From: Triatoma infestans
Taxonomy: Eukaryota > Arthropoda > Insecta > Hemiptera > Reduviidae
Direction of reading: 5' to 3'
Length of the DNA stretch: 64,000 nt
Assembly (NCBI GenBank): GCA_011037195.1
Contig: JAAEAF010002594.1
Location: 124,001-188,000, forward strand
Numbering within the stretch: the first letter of the stretch is position 1; the number at the start of each line of letters is the position of its first letter. The position numbers were made by a program, and so were the translations under genes. This document shows, one piece after another, positions 44,583-56,837 of this stretch. Below the pieces are notes generated by a model that did not search any database, was not told the origin of the DNA, and was given only the letters and a program-made list of their open reading frames with translations.

Positions 44583-44614
44583 GCTCTGGATCCCTCTCTT
44601 AGGATCCTATTACA
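44336..44614. repeat. Palindromic element with CT/GA tracts and target duplication
   Basis: 279 bp with ends TGTAATAAGATCC / GGATCCTATTACA, direct repeats AACAC at 44331-44335 and 44615-44619, and an imperfect whole-length inverted repeat (arms about 140 bp, GGATCCAAAGCAGAGAGAGA and complement). CT dinucleotide runs at 44541-44572. The TGTAATA ends resemble the LTRs L2 and L5, so it may be a foldback LTR derivative or a MITE. Confidence 0.65.
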
Positions 44615-45859
44615 AACACCAAGAACCACCAAAACTCAATCGAAAAATTATCTCTTAGGACATTGTTCACTGTTGAAGTGATCGTCGGCCATTTCTTCTT
44701 TTTTCTATATTTTACTGGTATTTTGTAGGATTCTGTAAAATTACCTATATATATCTTTGACACAAGACATGAATATGTTTTTTAAATCGTCTTTAACATT
44801 GTAGGTTTCACAGTGAGGCGATTATTGACGTGATATCATTTTGAAAAGATCAACCGGATGGCATAGTTTTGTTCCTTTCTATCATAAAGTTTATCATAAA
44901 CTCATCAACGAAGCACGCTGCAAACAATCTTTGCGTATAACCAAATATTACATATGACCTATTATGTTATTAGCTTGTCTGCCGTATCTTATTAGTTATT
45001 ACCATATCTTATGCCGTATATGTTTTTAAGAAGTTTTCCATATAAATTTAACAAAATTTATTTTATTGAAATTTAATTTAAATAATTTAAAAATTTTGAT
45101 GTTGTAGTGGAAGAAAGCAATGAAAATAAATAGTTTTATAAAATATATTAAATAGTGAATTTAACTTCAAAAAGAGTGTATTTTAGTGTCAGGTACTGTA
45201 AATTGGGGTCATTGCTAGTAGGGAAACAAAGGCACAAAATTTAATACAATGCGACTTGGCCAACTGCTTTATTAGAGAGCATTCCTTCGAACAGGCTGTA
45301 CTCTACCTTCCAACAAGGACAGACAGAAGGGTGCTAGAAATCAAGGTGGAAACATATACCAGTATTACGTTACAAGAAATTATTATAAGCTATTGTGATA
45401 TTCAAAGTAACTTAATTTCTCTTAGAGAATATATTTAATTTAAACTACCAGTGTGTTCTTAATTATTCTTATATTCTATCTCAAACAAACATACAAGCCC
45501 TTTTCGCTAAAACGCTCACGCCACAAGCTACCTACACACATCCACACCATAACATTACAATGTGAAAGTGAAATATTCATCTGACTTTTTTTTTATCTTA
45601 CGACAATTCATAAAATAATTCTTTAATGGTAAAATTTTACTTAATTTCCATGAATTTCAAAGGTGGTGGGGGTACTAATTATTGGTACATACTCTTGGCT
45701 GGTAGTAATTGAAGTGATTATACTGTACTCCAAAAGAGAGCCCCAATGGCGATAAACACCAATACATTTGAAGTCTAACAATGCTAATTCTTAAGAATTA
45801 CATAAAATCCATTTCTTTTAGAAAAAATATTACAAATAAAAGTGATATGTTTATTAGTA
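44615..45859. other. Upstream region with a family E LTR fragment
   Basis: At about 45400-45563 (plus) the 3' part of a family E LTR is present: AGTAACTTAATTTCTCTTAG, AAACGCTCACGCCACAAGCT and an end ATAACATTACA. Otherwise AT-rich. A frame near 45256-45430 has no recognisable family. Confidence 0.45.
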
Positions 45860-47038
45860 AGGGGAAAGTGGGGGCTTGTTGTTACAAATTTCAGTTAACA
45901 TTTTTTAATTGCTGTACGTTGCACTCAAAATTGCTGAAAATTGATTAATTTGTTGTCTCATTTATTTCTACTAATTATATATATATATATATGTTTTTTT
46001 TTTTGAGATTTTTCAAAAATGAAATAAGATTGAAATAATTCAAATACTATTAAAATACGCACATACTATAACAACGTGCCCTTCGGGTGGGGCTTATTGT
46101 TGTTACATGCGGAGGAGAATAAGTTGTTACAATGTATAAAATACATTTTTGAGTGTTTATTTTAAGTGAAATAAAACTGAAATATATTCAATAAACAAAT
46201 TATCAGATCTTTATTTTAATAATAATAGCAGCTTGATTATGATCTAAACATGGATTATTACAAACTTAAATACTTCAACATTCATTCCCTTTCTATTCAC
46301 TGTCACTACCCATCTCCAAGTCCGATTTACAATAATTGTGACAAATATATCTACGGTCATTTTTAACACATCTTGAATGGGCCCATCTTTTGCATTGCAT
46401 GCATTCAACCCAATTTTCTCCACCTTTTGACTGCGACAATGGTTTTAGACACTTTAGCCAGTCCTCATCTTTTTCGCCGAAACTTGATGGTGGCAAATTA
46501 ATTGTTTGATTCTTGTTCGCCGCTTTAGAGAAACAAATTTTCCTTTTTGTTAGAATTGTCTGACTTTCTCGTTTTTTTTTTTTTTTTTGTATTTGGCTTC
46601 ATTTTTTTTAAGAATTGCCGAGATTTGATTTAAGATATGTAGTGGGGCAAGTTGTTACACTGTGTGACAACTAAGTCCACTGACGCTATTTCACTAATTA
46701 ATCCGTAAACATACAGGCCAAAGAATGCTAGCGTAACCATATTGGATTGAAAAAATTATTGCTAAGGATGTATGAGAATTAACAGCATAAGTATGAAAGC
46801 CCTATACCTTTAGTAGTTTTCAGATCACAGTTTTCGGTTTCAATAATAGACTGTAGCTTTCACTATGATATTTCAAGGAAAAAGTCACACAATGCCGCCA
46901 GATATGCAACAGAATCTTAGCGGAAACTGTTTACAAGAAAACAGCACTCGCATATCTTTCTACTTTGACCACTTAGGATGTGCTTCTCTCAGCCGATTTT
47001 TTTAAAAAAAAATTACACTGTCACAACAAGCCTTCCCA
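45860..47038 (-). mobile_element. pogo-like DNA transposon derivative
   Basis: TA at 45858-45859 and 47039-47040 flanks inverted ends (left AGGGGAAAGTGGGGGCTTGTTGTTACA in parts AGGGGAAAGTGGGGG and CTTGTTGTTACA; right in reverse TGGGAAGGCTTGTTGTGACA). The TTGTTGTTACA word recurs inside (46095-46107, 46131-46140, 46645-46660). The only coding trace is a PHD-like finger on the minus strand. Classification as pogo/Tc1-related rests on the TA duplication and the finger type. Confidence 0.6.
46293..46496 (-). pseudogene. PHD-like zinc finger from a pogo-type transposase C-terminus
   Basis: The minus strand encodes EDWLKCLKPLSQSKGGENWV, ECMQCKRWAHSRC, DRRYICHNYC and an acidic end. W--C--C--W-H--C------C--C is the second half of a PHD-type finger, a module found at the C-terminus of several pogo/jerky-class DDE transposases of insects. 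The catalytic domain is not present. The ATG at the start is internal to the original protein. Confidence 0.55.
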
Positions 47039-47224
47039 TATTTAAAGCATTCCAAGTTTAAAAAAAAAAATATATCTTGATCGATTTCAAGAAAATTATA
47101 TAAAATCGCAACTTTGGTGAACCGATTTTCTATAAATTTGTATACTAGCAATGCTTCTAATATAACTTAAATATATTTTATACATAGTTGATACAACCAT
47201 TATACATTGTACTAAAGTGGTATA

Positions 47225-47427
47225 ATAAAGTAAAGTAATGCCTATTTATTCAGGCGGGCTTAATGTCCAACTACCAAATTAGGTGTCGTGGACGAGGGCG
47301 GAAACACATACTTTACTATTATACATTTTTTAAACGAATATAAAATTAAGCAGCTATACGCTGGACTCGAACTGAGGTCCTCCCACTTACAAGTCCACGC
47401 TCATAACCACTACACCAACACCCGCCC
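47225..47427 (-). mobile_element. SINE-C copy, full length
   Basis: Minus-strand head GGGGCGGGTGTTGGTGTAGT, GGTTATGAGCGTGGACTTGT, box B AGTTCGAGTCC, body TCCGCCCTCGTCCACGACAC, tail with TTACTTTACTTTATTA. A 13-bp target duplication CTAAAGTGGTATA is at 47212-47224 and 47428-47440. Confidence 0.88.
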
Positions 47428-47440
47428 CTAAAGTGGTATA

Positions 47441-48833
47441 TTATATTAGAAAACTTAACGTTACTGTTGCCGTAAAACTCTCCAAAAAAATCAATGTTTT
47501 TCGTAAAAAAATTTTCAAATAAAAGTCATAATCATTTATGCGTGTGAATATTTCACAGACCACTGACAGTTTAAAGACAAACAGACAAAATACTAATTAA
47601 TTGATTGTGATTTTTTCATGAAATTCCTTTCACTTCAATGGAATAAGCATTAATAATAGATTCTAAAATAAATCTACTCTAATATTATATTTATAGATCA
47701 AATTCTGTTGAATAATAATAAAATGAAATAAAAAAAAAAAAAGAAAAAAATTACTATAATCTGGGACATAGAAGTCCCTTAAGAATAAATTACAGGCAAA
47801 GTAGAAAAAAAATAGGCAAGATCTGGTTTACATAACATGTATAAATGATGAGAAGAAAACATATAAAGTCAATCAATAAAATAGATTGCAGGGCATTCCA
47901 AGTGTCCCTTCTGTACTATCACAGGGTTGGCAATATCCGATACTAGCGCTCCTAGTAGCAACAACACAAGTGCCATTCCTATATAAATTTACATATAAAT
48001 ATATAAAGCTATATTATACGTTTTATTGTATAATTTATTGTAACAGTAATAATAATATTCTAATGTTTCTAAGTTGGAAAATATAAATGTTCTTCTTTTT
48101 GTAAATCCGTAATGCATTTTAGCTAATTAAGAGAACATTTAAGGAACTGGTATCTTGCCTCTTGTCAGGACTGGTGCTTACAAATAAATATTAAAAGAGT
48201 GACTAATGAAGAGTGTACAGTTGAACTAAACTCTATTGAGTCTATTAAATTTACGATTGCAGATAATCACATGCCGACATGGAAGAATTTATTGTCTGCT
48301 ATGTTCTAATGCGAGAGAATATAATAATTGTAGAGGGCGAAAAACAAGTGTGCAGTAGATTTGAATATTGAAGGAGTCGGAAGATGGATGGTTTGGTTTA
48401 GAAAGAAACGAAAAATGCGATAAAGCCAGCAGTGTAAGATAAATAGAATAAGTCAACCCAGTGGCTGAAAATTAAGATACAATATATTAATACCTTCAAG
48501 TTTATCTATGACTTTAACCGTCGTAAAATGCTCCTTTTTGTTGATTCTGTCTGGTCGCGGATTCTCATACATCGTCAGATTAAGGCTATCAAGTTCGTAT
48601 AGTGAGTTGTCTTCAATTTTATATTTCTATCACGCACCAGACTGGTTGCATTCAGTATTCAGATAACCGCGACATGATTAACTAGAGCAGTGATTGTTGG
48701 AAAAAGTGGTTGAAAAAATGGCTTTATAGCATTTTTCTTCATTCCTCGGATACTTACTTTTCCAAACCAAACCATCCATGTTCCGACTCCATTTCAGTTC
48801 TCGCTCACTGACCATTGCATTACAAAGTCGTTT
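47441..48833. other. Upstream region; coding-like repeat at 48540-48617
   Basis: Contains the partner of the 20140-20225 fragment (minus strand, YELDSLNLTMYENPRPDRIN). Otherwise AT-rich and unassigned. Confidence 0.4.
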
Positions 48834-49031
48834 TACAATTCGTTCAATTGCATACTCGCTTGCTTCATGTTGTACACATGACACGAGTGTATAAAAGTGG
48901 CGTTTTACTTGCCTGCCAAATAAATATATTGTTACAATTCGCTCAATTGCATACTCGCTTGCTTCATGTTGTACACATGACACGAGTGTATAAAAGTGGC
49001 GTTTTACTTGCCTGCCAAATAAATAGATTGT
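48834..49031 (+). repeat. Two tandem copies of a 99-bp unit with a TATA-box-like motif
   Basis: Units 48834-48932 and 48933-49031 are almost identical (one early T/C difference and one late change). Each has CATACTCGCTTGCTTCATGT and a TATAAAAG (48890-48897, 48989-48996) followed by TGGCGTTTTACTTGCCTGCC. Recent tandem duplication, possibly of an LTR or promoter fragment. Confidence 0.85.
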
Positions 49032-49039
49032 TATAGGGG

Positions 49040-49214
49040 ATATTGCACTGCGACCTGAAAGATCTCTTGTCTCTCTGAAGCCTTCTCAGTGCACTATCCA
49101 TCACTAGGCAGTGAGCTTCTAGGAAAAGAAAATCTAGGGGCAACACAGCTGTACTCGAACTCGGAATCACTGCTTGCTAGTCCAGCGCGCTACCACTGAA
49201 CTATCCTTTCCCTG
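49040..49214 (-). mobile_element. SINE-A copy, diverged
   Basis: Minus-strand head CAGGGAAAGGATAGTTCAGT, GGTAGCGCGCTGGACTAGCA, box B region GTTCGAGTACAGC; body TAGAAGCTCACTGCCTAGTG. The 3' tail is altered. Confidence 0.78.
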
Positions 49215-50083
49215 AGCCAAATAAATAACTATTTTACATATCATAATGTTGGCTTACCATTATCGGTGAATTGTAGGCCAGTCTAACTGCAAGAGTCAAA
49301 TAAAATTGAGTTCAGTCTGTTGAAATTGAATCATCTATGATTTGTTGGTCCTTGTTTCTTACAAGGCCCCAGAAGTCTATTCACCCGAAACAATTCTGCG
49401 GCACTTTGAATTAATTTTCACATTGAGGCCATTAATAGCGGTAACTAGAAATCATTCCTTCCAATAGTGAAATGCTCTAGGGTGATAAATTTCAAAACTT
49501 CTTCTTAAAGGTTCCCTCCTGTCAATTCACCACGTAGCTGTTGTTTAACTTAGGAAGAAGCGATAACTTTTGTGGTCCTTCGGACTTAGAAGTGGACCAC
49601 ATTTTTTCGATTTATCATTCTATGTTCAGCAGCGACTCTAAAACAAAAAAATATGGTCGTTTCTGAAGTCAGACTTATGTTTGCGGTTTTTTCGCATCTA
49701 TGTACAATGCTCCATCATTCTTGCTGAAGAATAAACACAAACCACTTGCCTTTTAAGAAAGCAATTCCACGTAATATAGGTATAAACAATCCTCCGAACA
49801 GTAAGTATGGAAAGAAAAGTGAAACCTCAGTTTAATTTCATAGGTAGCAAGTCAAGTACAAGTTCTTGAACGAGGTGAACTTAGTACCGTAACTTCCTTA
49901 AATCTGGTCAACTCATACAAGTTAATTTAAATGTAGGTTTTATATACGTAAGAACTGTTTCAAAATTATTAATTAATAGTCTTGTTAAATTTTAATGAAC
50001 AATTTCTTATAAGGATCCATCTTGAAGGAGACATACCAGGATGATTATGTGGTAGTTCATATCATTTTTTTTTATTTCTTTAT
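49215..50083. other. Upstream region, nothing recognised
   Basis: AT-rich, apparently unique sequence without gene or repeat signals. Confidence 0.45.
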
Positions 50084-50306
50084 TTAAGGCGCGTCAACAT
50101 CTGTGGTCATTGGCGCCCGGAGCCTTCTCAGTGCTCTGCCGGCCTCCGGACAGTGTTCTTTCGTTACAGACAACACTGTCCATCACTGGACAGTGAGCTG
50201 TAGAGGCTCCTAAGATGAAAAAATCTAAGAGTAGGACAGCTGGACTCGAACCCGGGTCCTCCGCGTGGGAGCCCAGTACGCTAACCACTTAGCTATTCCC
50301 TTCCCT
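50084..50306 (-). mobile_element. SINE-A copy
   Basis: Minus strand: AGGGAAGGGAATAGCTAAGT, box B GGGTTCGAGTCC, 3' end GGGCGCCAATGACC then GTTGACGCGCCTTAAATAA, so the LINE-like stem-loop is complete. Confidence 0.9.
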
Positions 50307-50446
50307 AGATCAAGGTCATGAAGCATTAGTATTTCAAAAATAGTTAACATTTGTTATGTGTAACGGATTCGTAGGATTGTTATTATATTTTAAACTGACC
50401 AATCAACAGGCTGAAATTAATTCTTTTTGAAATTATGCCTTTGGTG

Positions 50447-50628
50447 ATTCCCGTGAGGGCAAAATCGGTGTTGACCCAGCATCGAGATAAATAGTGGGAA
50501 GCGCAACTAGGAAGCGAAGGTCAGAACTAAACGGCGAGGGAATCGCTGCGTGCTTACCATACGCACCTCCTATACAAATCGCTGTCTGGCAAGCCTTGGA
50601 CCTTCACGTTGCGCCATAGGTTTATTGC
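50447..50628 (+). mobile_element. SINE-B copy, 5' truncated
   Basis: Begins at GATTCCCGTGAGGGC (box B), continues GTTGACCCAGCATCG, CAGAACTAAACGGCG and ends GTTGCGCCATAGG. The 5' truncation is typical of target-primed reverse transcription. Confidence 0.82.
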
Positions 50629-50801
50629 AGGTGTATAGTTCAAATTCTTGTTTAAGTAGTATTAAGGCTTGATTAATGCTAAGCAGTGTCGTGGAATTGT
50701 TTGAAGCATTGCTACAATCTCGCAATAAATCGGGCTGAAATTCCGGCTTTTAACCTATAATAAAACGTATTTTGCGTCGCATTCTTTGAAGAATTGAAGA
50801 A

Positions 50802-50970
50802 AAGGGAAGGGATTAACTCAATGGTAACGCGCTGGACTCCCGGGTTTGAATTCAGCAGGGCTGTCCTTAGATTTTGTCTAGCTAGGAGCCTTATATCCCA
50901 TTGCCCAGTTAATAGAGAACAGTGCTCGGAGGATGGCAGAGCAATGAGAATGCTCAGGGGTGCACAATAC
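50802..50970 (+). mobile_element. SINE-A copy, 3' incomplete
   Basis: AGGGAAGGGATTAACTCAAT, box B-like GGGTTTGAATTCAGC, then the diverged body; the terminal stem-loop is absent after CTCAGGGGTGC, as in the copy at 28008. Confidence 0.78.
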
Positions 50971-50989
50971 ATCTTTCAGGTTAAAGTGT

Positions 50990-51845
50990 AACATCCCGTT
51001 AAAGAATTTACATAAGCTATTAGTAAAGGTGTCTATCGATCCCATAATTGGCTTTTAAAGAACTACTTCAGCATTACTTTTTAATCACTATAGAAGATTC
51101 CTTCGCATCAACGCACAATGAACCTCCTAGATCCTACATACAAAGGAACTCATTAAAATTTTATAAACGTTCAAAAAATCAAGGTTTAGAATTTTTACCG
51201 GAACTACTGACTTCTCCATGTTTATGCAAGACCTCTTACTTTTTCACTTTTCTCTCTAGATTATTAATAGTTCGTCACTGGTTTTCCCTCCCAAAAAACT
51301 AACATTCGTGGCACATTATTGTGATTTGTTTCTACACTGCATTTCTCATGCTATTAGCAAGCATCTCAGCTATTGACTCATGTATCAGAACATGAGAACT
51401 GTGATTCATTTGTAAATAATATTTTTATCATATTAATATAATATCTGTTTATAAAAACGGTTTCACCAGTTATTTAAACTTTCATATTTATCTCTAAGGA
51501 TAAAAAATGAAGGAAGAAACAGACTTAAAATTACCAATTTGTACCAACAACAATCTTATTTACGGTTGCCAAATAGCCTGAATGTTTTAGTCGAAAATTT
51601 CCAGAAGCAAGTTTACCCAGGACTGATTTAATAATAGAATCGAAATGAAATTTCACAATCTTGGAAGTGATGCTGACGATTGGTTGAATTAGAAAGAAAA
51701 TCTTGAATTAGAAATGGGTTTGATAGAATAGTGTAGGTTACATAGTGTAGGAATGGAGATGTTTAAGGTCTTTTTTAAAGTATGTTATTAGAAAAGCAGA
51801 AAGTTTCTAATTGAAGAAATAAAATTTCTAATTAGGCTTATCAAA
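50990..51845. other. Upstream region, nothing recognised
   Basis: No supported feature; short frames only. Confidence 0.4.
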
Positions 51846-52832
51846 TTTTTAGATTCTTCTCACTGAGCATACATGGCAACGAGGATGCCGACAGTTTGCC
51901 AAAATTATTTCTTTATTAGACTACGTCAAAAGCATTGGATTCATGTCGTCATCCTACTGATTGCTTACTGCTGATGTTTTTTAGGATCCTTTTGATTTTA
52001 CTTCGAAAGCTTCAAAAAACTGGTCTGTCTGGAACAGGAGCTTGGCTGCAGGGCTGAACAAAAAAAAATCTGTGACTTTAGGGAGTATGGATACTGTTTT
52101 CCAGGCGGAGAACACTGATAATCATTGAATGCTGCTGCAAGGTGGAAGAGTGGCAGGGAGAAGTTAATGTGATGAGGATATTGTCTGGTAGGAAAGTTTC
52201 ATTAAAGAATTTGAATAAGCGGTGCTGGAGCTTCAAACTAGTGGGTGTGTGTGGGACAAGGCTTAAAGCCTTGCTCGAGAGGCGACGATTTCACTAATGT
52301 AGGGTCCATTGACCATTGTCTGCTTACCAGCTGTTACTAAGTAATTTTGCGACGAGAAGGTAACAGTGGAGAAAAAGGGAATTGGAGGAGCACTGGAGAA
52401 TCATAGTATCCTAAGATATAAGACAGAGAAACTTGAAGTATCTTCTCTCTCTGAGTAGGATACAATTGAAAGTCCAAGTAGTACATTGTCTGGGCACTCT
52501 TTATAGCCAGCGATTTACACAGAATAGGCAGGACGTCTAGTCCTTCATGTCAGAATTGCGACGATAGAGTCCGAAAAACGGTGTACCACTACTTAGGTGA
52601 GTGTCCCAATGTTGCATATTTGGGAGGGCAACTTTTCGGGCTCTCATTTGGGAGTGCTTGGGAGTGCTCAAGGATAGTTGGAGTGTAGGGATATCTTATG
52701 ATATTGTAGTCAGACCGGTTGCTTGTCGGGAGAGTCTTCTTAGAAGTAGAAGTTTTCTTTCTGGGTGGATCGGTAAGCCGTATCGGTTTAGTTCCGCGCC
52801 TTCGGGCACTCATAATTAATAAATAATAATAT
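51846..52832 (+). pseudogene. LINE 3' end with RNase H tail and zinc finger
   Basis: HGNEDADSLPKLF near 51880-51912 is the end of RNase H (GNE-AD-L-K). After a decayed stretch, SPSCQNCDDRVRKTVYHYLG then ECPNVAYLGGQLFG near 52535-52635 is the C--C---H----C finger. The tail is (AAT)n-like near 52818-52833. Different residues from the other LINE ends, so a further family. Not functional. Confidence 0.75.
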
Positions 52833-52899
52833 TATCGACTCATTCACTTTCATTTCAAAAGAACGATATGATTGTGTCTTAAATTACGATTTTTTTTTA

Positions 52900-53121
52900 A
52901 ATTTAAGGCGTGTCAGCATCAATGGTCATTGGCGCCCGGAGCCTTCTCAGTGCACGGCTAGCCTCCGGACAGTGTTCTCTCGTTACAGACAACACTGCCT
53001 ATCAGCGGACAGTGAGCTTTAGAGGCTACTAGGAAGAGAAAATCTAAGAGAGGCACTGCTGGACTCGAACCCGGGTCCTCTGCGAGGGAGTACGCTAACC
53101 ACTTAGCTATTCCCTTCCCTG
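52900..53121 (-). mobile_element. SINE-A copy with target duplication
   Basis: Minus strand: AGGGAAGGGAATAGCTAAGT, box B GGGTTCGAGTCC, 3' end GGGCGCCAATGACC and GCTGACACGCCTTA. TTACGAT at 52884-52890 and 53122-53128 is the target duplication. Confidence 0.9.
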
Positions 53122-53128
53122 TTACGAT

Positions 53129-54239
53129 GTTATTGCTGAAGTTTAGCGTATATTTTCCAAATGATGTACGTATATTTTCCAAACGATGTCAGAAGAATGT
53201 CAAGAACTAATAATGGTACTAGTCTGGTAGGAAGATTACTTGTAAGAAGATAGAGGCGGAAGATTAGATCTGGTGATAACTTGAATAGGAAACTATGTGC
53301 TTTTCTTTAAACAGATTGAAGATGTTTAAGCCAAATACTAAAGTTAGATTTTCAGATTTATTGATCATACCTGAGTCTATATTTTTATAAATTTGTTTCA
53401 ATTATAAATTACCTGTATAACCAAGAACTTCAATAATTAACAAGTCCTATTAAGTTTCATGCTTAAAAAAAAAGGTCCAAAATAATGTAGAAAAATGGTT
53501 AAACTACAAGTTTCACTCCTTTTTTCTGGTATAAAACCACACCAATTAATGTTCAAAGTTTTAAATTCACTTAATTATACAAAAGAGATATTTTTAATGA
53601 TTATAATTAAAAAAATTGCATATTGATAACATTATAATAAGGAAAATTTATATAGAAAAACCAGAAGAATAATTTAATATTTATAAGTAAAATATGATCT
53701 GAAGAGGATATATAACCACTCCCCTCCATTTTGTCTAAGTAAATTCATAATGTATATATAGTGAAGTGGCCTGTTAGTGAAACTTCAGTATTCAGGTGAG
53801 AGTTACCAGTGCTAGTTAGGTAATCAACTTGTGCACTTTCAACTACAACGACAATACATAACAGTAAGTTTAATTTTTTATTACTTATTCAATCAAATTA
53901 TTACTTGAAAGACTTGCCCCTTAGGCTGGTGAAAATTGGAAAAACAAAATTATTTAGAAAAATTAAACTTCAATTCCTCTCCAAAGAAAGGTCAAATAAC
54001 ATGAAATTATTCTTTCTTTTATCAAAGTAAAATTTACATTAATTATTTCAACTATATTAACGAAGTTAAAAATTCTGATATGAAACAATCACAAAGCTTT
54101 TAATGAGTGCAATTAATAAAATTAATTAAAATTAATAAAGTTTCCTTAAATTTGATTTTTTTTTTTTTAATTAAGTTTAGATGCCCTAACAGAAATATAG
54201 TGACGTTGGAGCAACGAAAAAAATAAATAAGTTATGGCA
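53129..54239. other. Upstream region, nothing recognised
   Basis: AT-rich sequence; no gene or recognisable repeat. Confidence 0.45.
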
Positions 54240-54385
54240 CATTTGCGGTAAGTGTCAGCAAACTTTCACGTCAGACGGTATATAAAGTTTGAACTTCAAT
54301 GAGCTTTCGTTTTTGAGCTATTTCATTCACCCAACTTACACGGACACACATATTATATATATATTTATATAGGCCAGTCGCTAAA
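54240..54385 (-). repeat. Family H fragment, inverted
   Basis: Minus-strand match to the family H 5' segment (GGTTTTTAGCGACTGG, AGCTCAAAAACGAAAGCTC), facing the following copy. Confidence 0.55.
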
Positions 54386-55160
54386 AACCTTGTTTACTTT
54401 CTGTTACTCCTGATTTTTACTTTCTCTTATTCCTAGTAAGAGGAAGTATTGTAATCGTGTCAAATTTTCCATATCGAGTTTTCACCGGAAATATCCGTTT
54501 TTAAGGTACCCCGAGTCCAAAAAAGAATCTGTCAAAATTCTTCAACCGGAAGTACAACATTACTATTTTTTTTTTTTTTGCGACTTTCGCAAAAATAGCT
54601 CCGACGATTTTCTTTAAACTTTGTATATCAACTTTTATTTGAAACATTTCTCCGGGAAAAATTCATTTAAGGGTACTTCTGGAGGAAGGGTGGGATTAAG
54701 TTTTTCTTCTTCACTGCTATTTCAGTTTATTAGACAATTCTGTAATCTAAATAATATTAATTAGAATTAAATATATTGTTGAAATTCCGAGTAAAAAAAA
54801 AAAAAAATCGGATAATCGGAAGTGCGTCTGTTTTAACACTACTAAATGCTTTTTTTTTCACTTTTTCGCGATTTTCTCAAAAAATGGCTCCGACAATTTT
54901 CTGGAAACTTCTTATGTAAATTAAAAATGCAGAGATCTACAATTTTTATTTAAAATATTTCGCTGGAAAAATGAGGGGTGGGGTTACAGATTCATCTAAA
55001 GTGGTATCATAGTTGATTATACAACAGCTTTTTCAGTTTATAGACGCGAATTTCATTATATTTGGTGCCACAAACTATAACATTTGTTAATTATAATTTT
55101 GAGAACAGGGAGTAAGAGAAAGTTGTGTGAGTGTTTCACACCAGATTTTTTTTTTGTTTT
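54386..55160 (+). repeat. Family H copy
   Basis: Start hairpin CTCTTATTCCTAGTAAGAG near 54421, then TTTTCACCGGAAATATCCG, AACCGGAAGTACAACATTAC, AGCTCCGACGATTTTCTTTA, a second monomer with ATCGGAAGTGCG, and the 3' end GGAGTAAGAGAAAGTTGTGT plus GAGTGTTTCACACCAGATTT (55120-55148). Central part shortened. Confidence 0.78.
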
Positions 55161-55870
55161 TTGAAATTGAGTTTTCACAAGAAATATATGTTTTGTGGTC
55201 CCCTGAGTTCGGCAAACTCTGTTTTTACAGAATGATGTTGTGTGTGTGAACAAAATATTTCAAAAATGGATAAATCGCAGGAAATTCTGAAATTTGCTAT
55301 TCCGTTTAGGTACTCAACCGGAAGTGTGCGAGTTTACTGAATATAATTTTTTTCTTTCCGTTTTTGGAAGCGATTTTTCCCAAAAATGGCTCCAAGGAAT
55401 TTTTTTAAAAAAATTTTGTATATTATTTAGACACGTAAATATACCACATCAATTTGAAGGAAAAATACGTACCGTAACGTAAAGCTTTCTTGTTTTTTGT
55501 GAAGTATTACTTCAATTTAATGTATTTGTTCTACCACAGATATAATATTATTAAAAAATTAGATGTATTGCTAGGATTCCCAAATTTGAAGAAAATCGTT
55601 TAACCGGAAGTAGAACTTTACAGGAATAGTTTTTTGAGTTGTTTTTTTTTTGGGAGTGGGGATGGGGGAGGTAATTATCTCGAAAATATCTAGTCAAATT
55701 TTCTTGAAACTTGGAATACTAACGGGCACATATACGTAACCTACCGCTTTTAATTTGAAATATTTAGCCAAAAATAAAAAAAATAAAAAAATTTGATTTT
55801 ACATAATCTTAGCACGTCAAAAGAAAATTTGTCATTTTATATTACATTTTTTTGTATTGAATTTTTGTAT
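55161..55870 (+). repeat. Family H copy, following head-to-tail
   Basis: Picks up in the 5' part (GAGTTTTCACAAGAAATATA) directly after the previous 3' end. Contains CAACCGGAAGTGTGCG (55316), TTTAACCGGAAGTAGAAC (55598) and a decaying 3' part. Confidence 0.7.
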
Positions 55871-56837
55871 CAGTTTTTTTTTTGTTTTCTCTATATTCCG
55901 GTGTTTCCGGTTGAAGTGAAGTGTAATCACTTCCTGTCGATCTTCTCTGCCTCCCTTTTTATTTGATATTTATTCTACTTCCATCTTTATACACAAATTA
56001 TTGAACATTATATTTGTACGCATCTCCGGTTTTAAGTTTGGCCCCAAAATGTGTAGCTGATAAAAATAGTTTTAACACGGTCTATCTGTCTGTCTGTCAC
56101 ATATGTAAGACATGAAAAATTCCTTTGAAAGTATTGACAATCTTCATAACTTTTTTTGCATACACTTTATGGTGATGCCAGAATTTTTAAAACAACCCCC
56201 TTAAAGTCATACCATTTCCGGAAATCTATACAATCAATTTTCTCGATATATGTATTCATATTTTTATAATTTATTATAAAACTTATATTTGATTTATTTA
56301 TTTATTTAATCTTGTAGATACAACTGTTTTTCATATTTTATTGGAAAGAACTTTATATATATCGAGAAAATATATCCACTGAAAAAAAATTAATATATCT
56401 GATACAAAAAAAACCCACTCAACTTTTTCTTTTTTTCATTTTTTGGAATTTTAACATAATTAATAAATGATTTTAACTTAAATTTATAGGAAGTTATACT
56501 ATTATTCGTTTTAAATTAATATAATCATTGAAACTGAATCAATTTTATACCTGGAATTAATTTTATTAAATTAAATATATTCATCAAAATAATAAAAGGT
56601 AATTTTGAAGAATAATAAAAAAAAAAAAAAAAATCCGTAAAATAACACTTCCTGATTTGATGGATTTTGACTCAAATTCTTATCTTAGGTCTAGTCAAGA
56701 TTTTTTTCAAATGAACTTTCTGCAATTTATTAGTTTTTTTGTTTTTTTTGTATATAACCACTAATTGGGAGAAATTTCATTGATAGGAGAAGTTTTCTAT
56801 AACTGTAGATATTTATTTTTATTTACCATAATTTTTT
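55871..56837. other. Upstream region, nothing recognised
   Basis: AT-rich with homopolymers; GTCTATCTGTCTGTCTGTC near 56080 is a short simple repeat. Confidence 0.45.

Noticed and set aside
48834..49031. CRISPR-like repeats
   Set aside because: Only two long, directly abutting copies without spacers, in a eukaryotic context.
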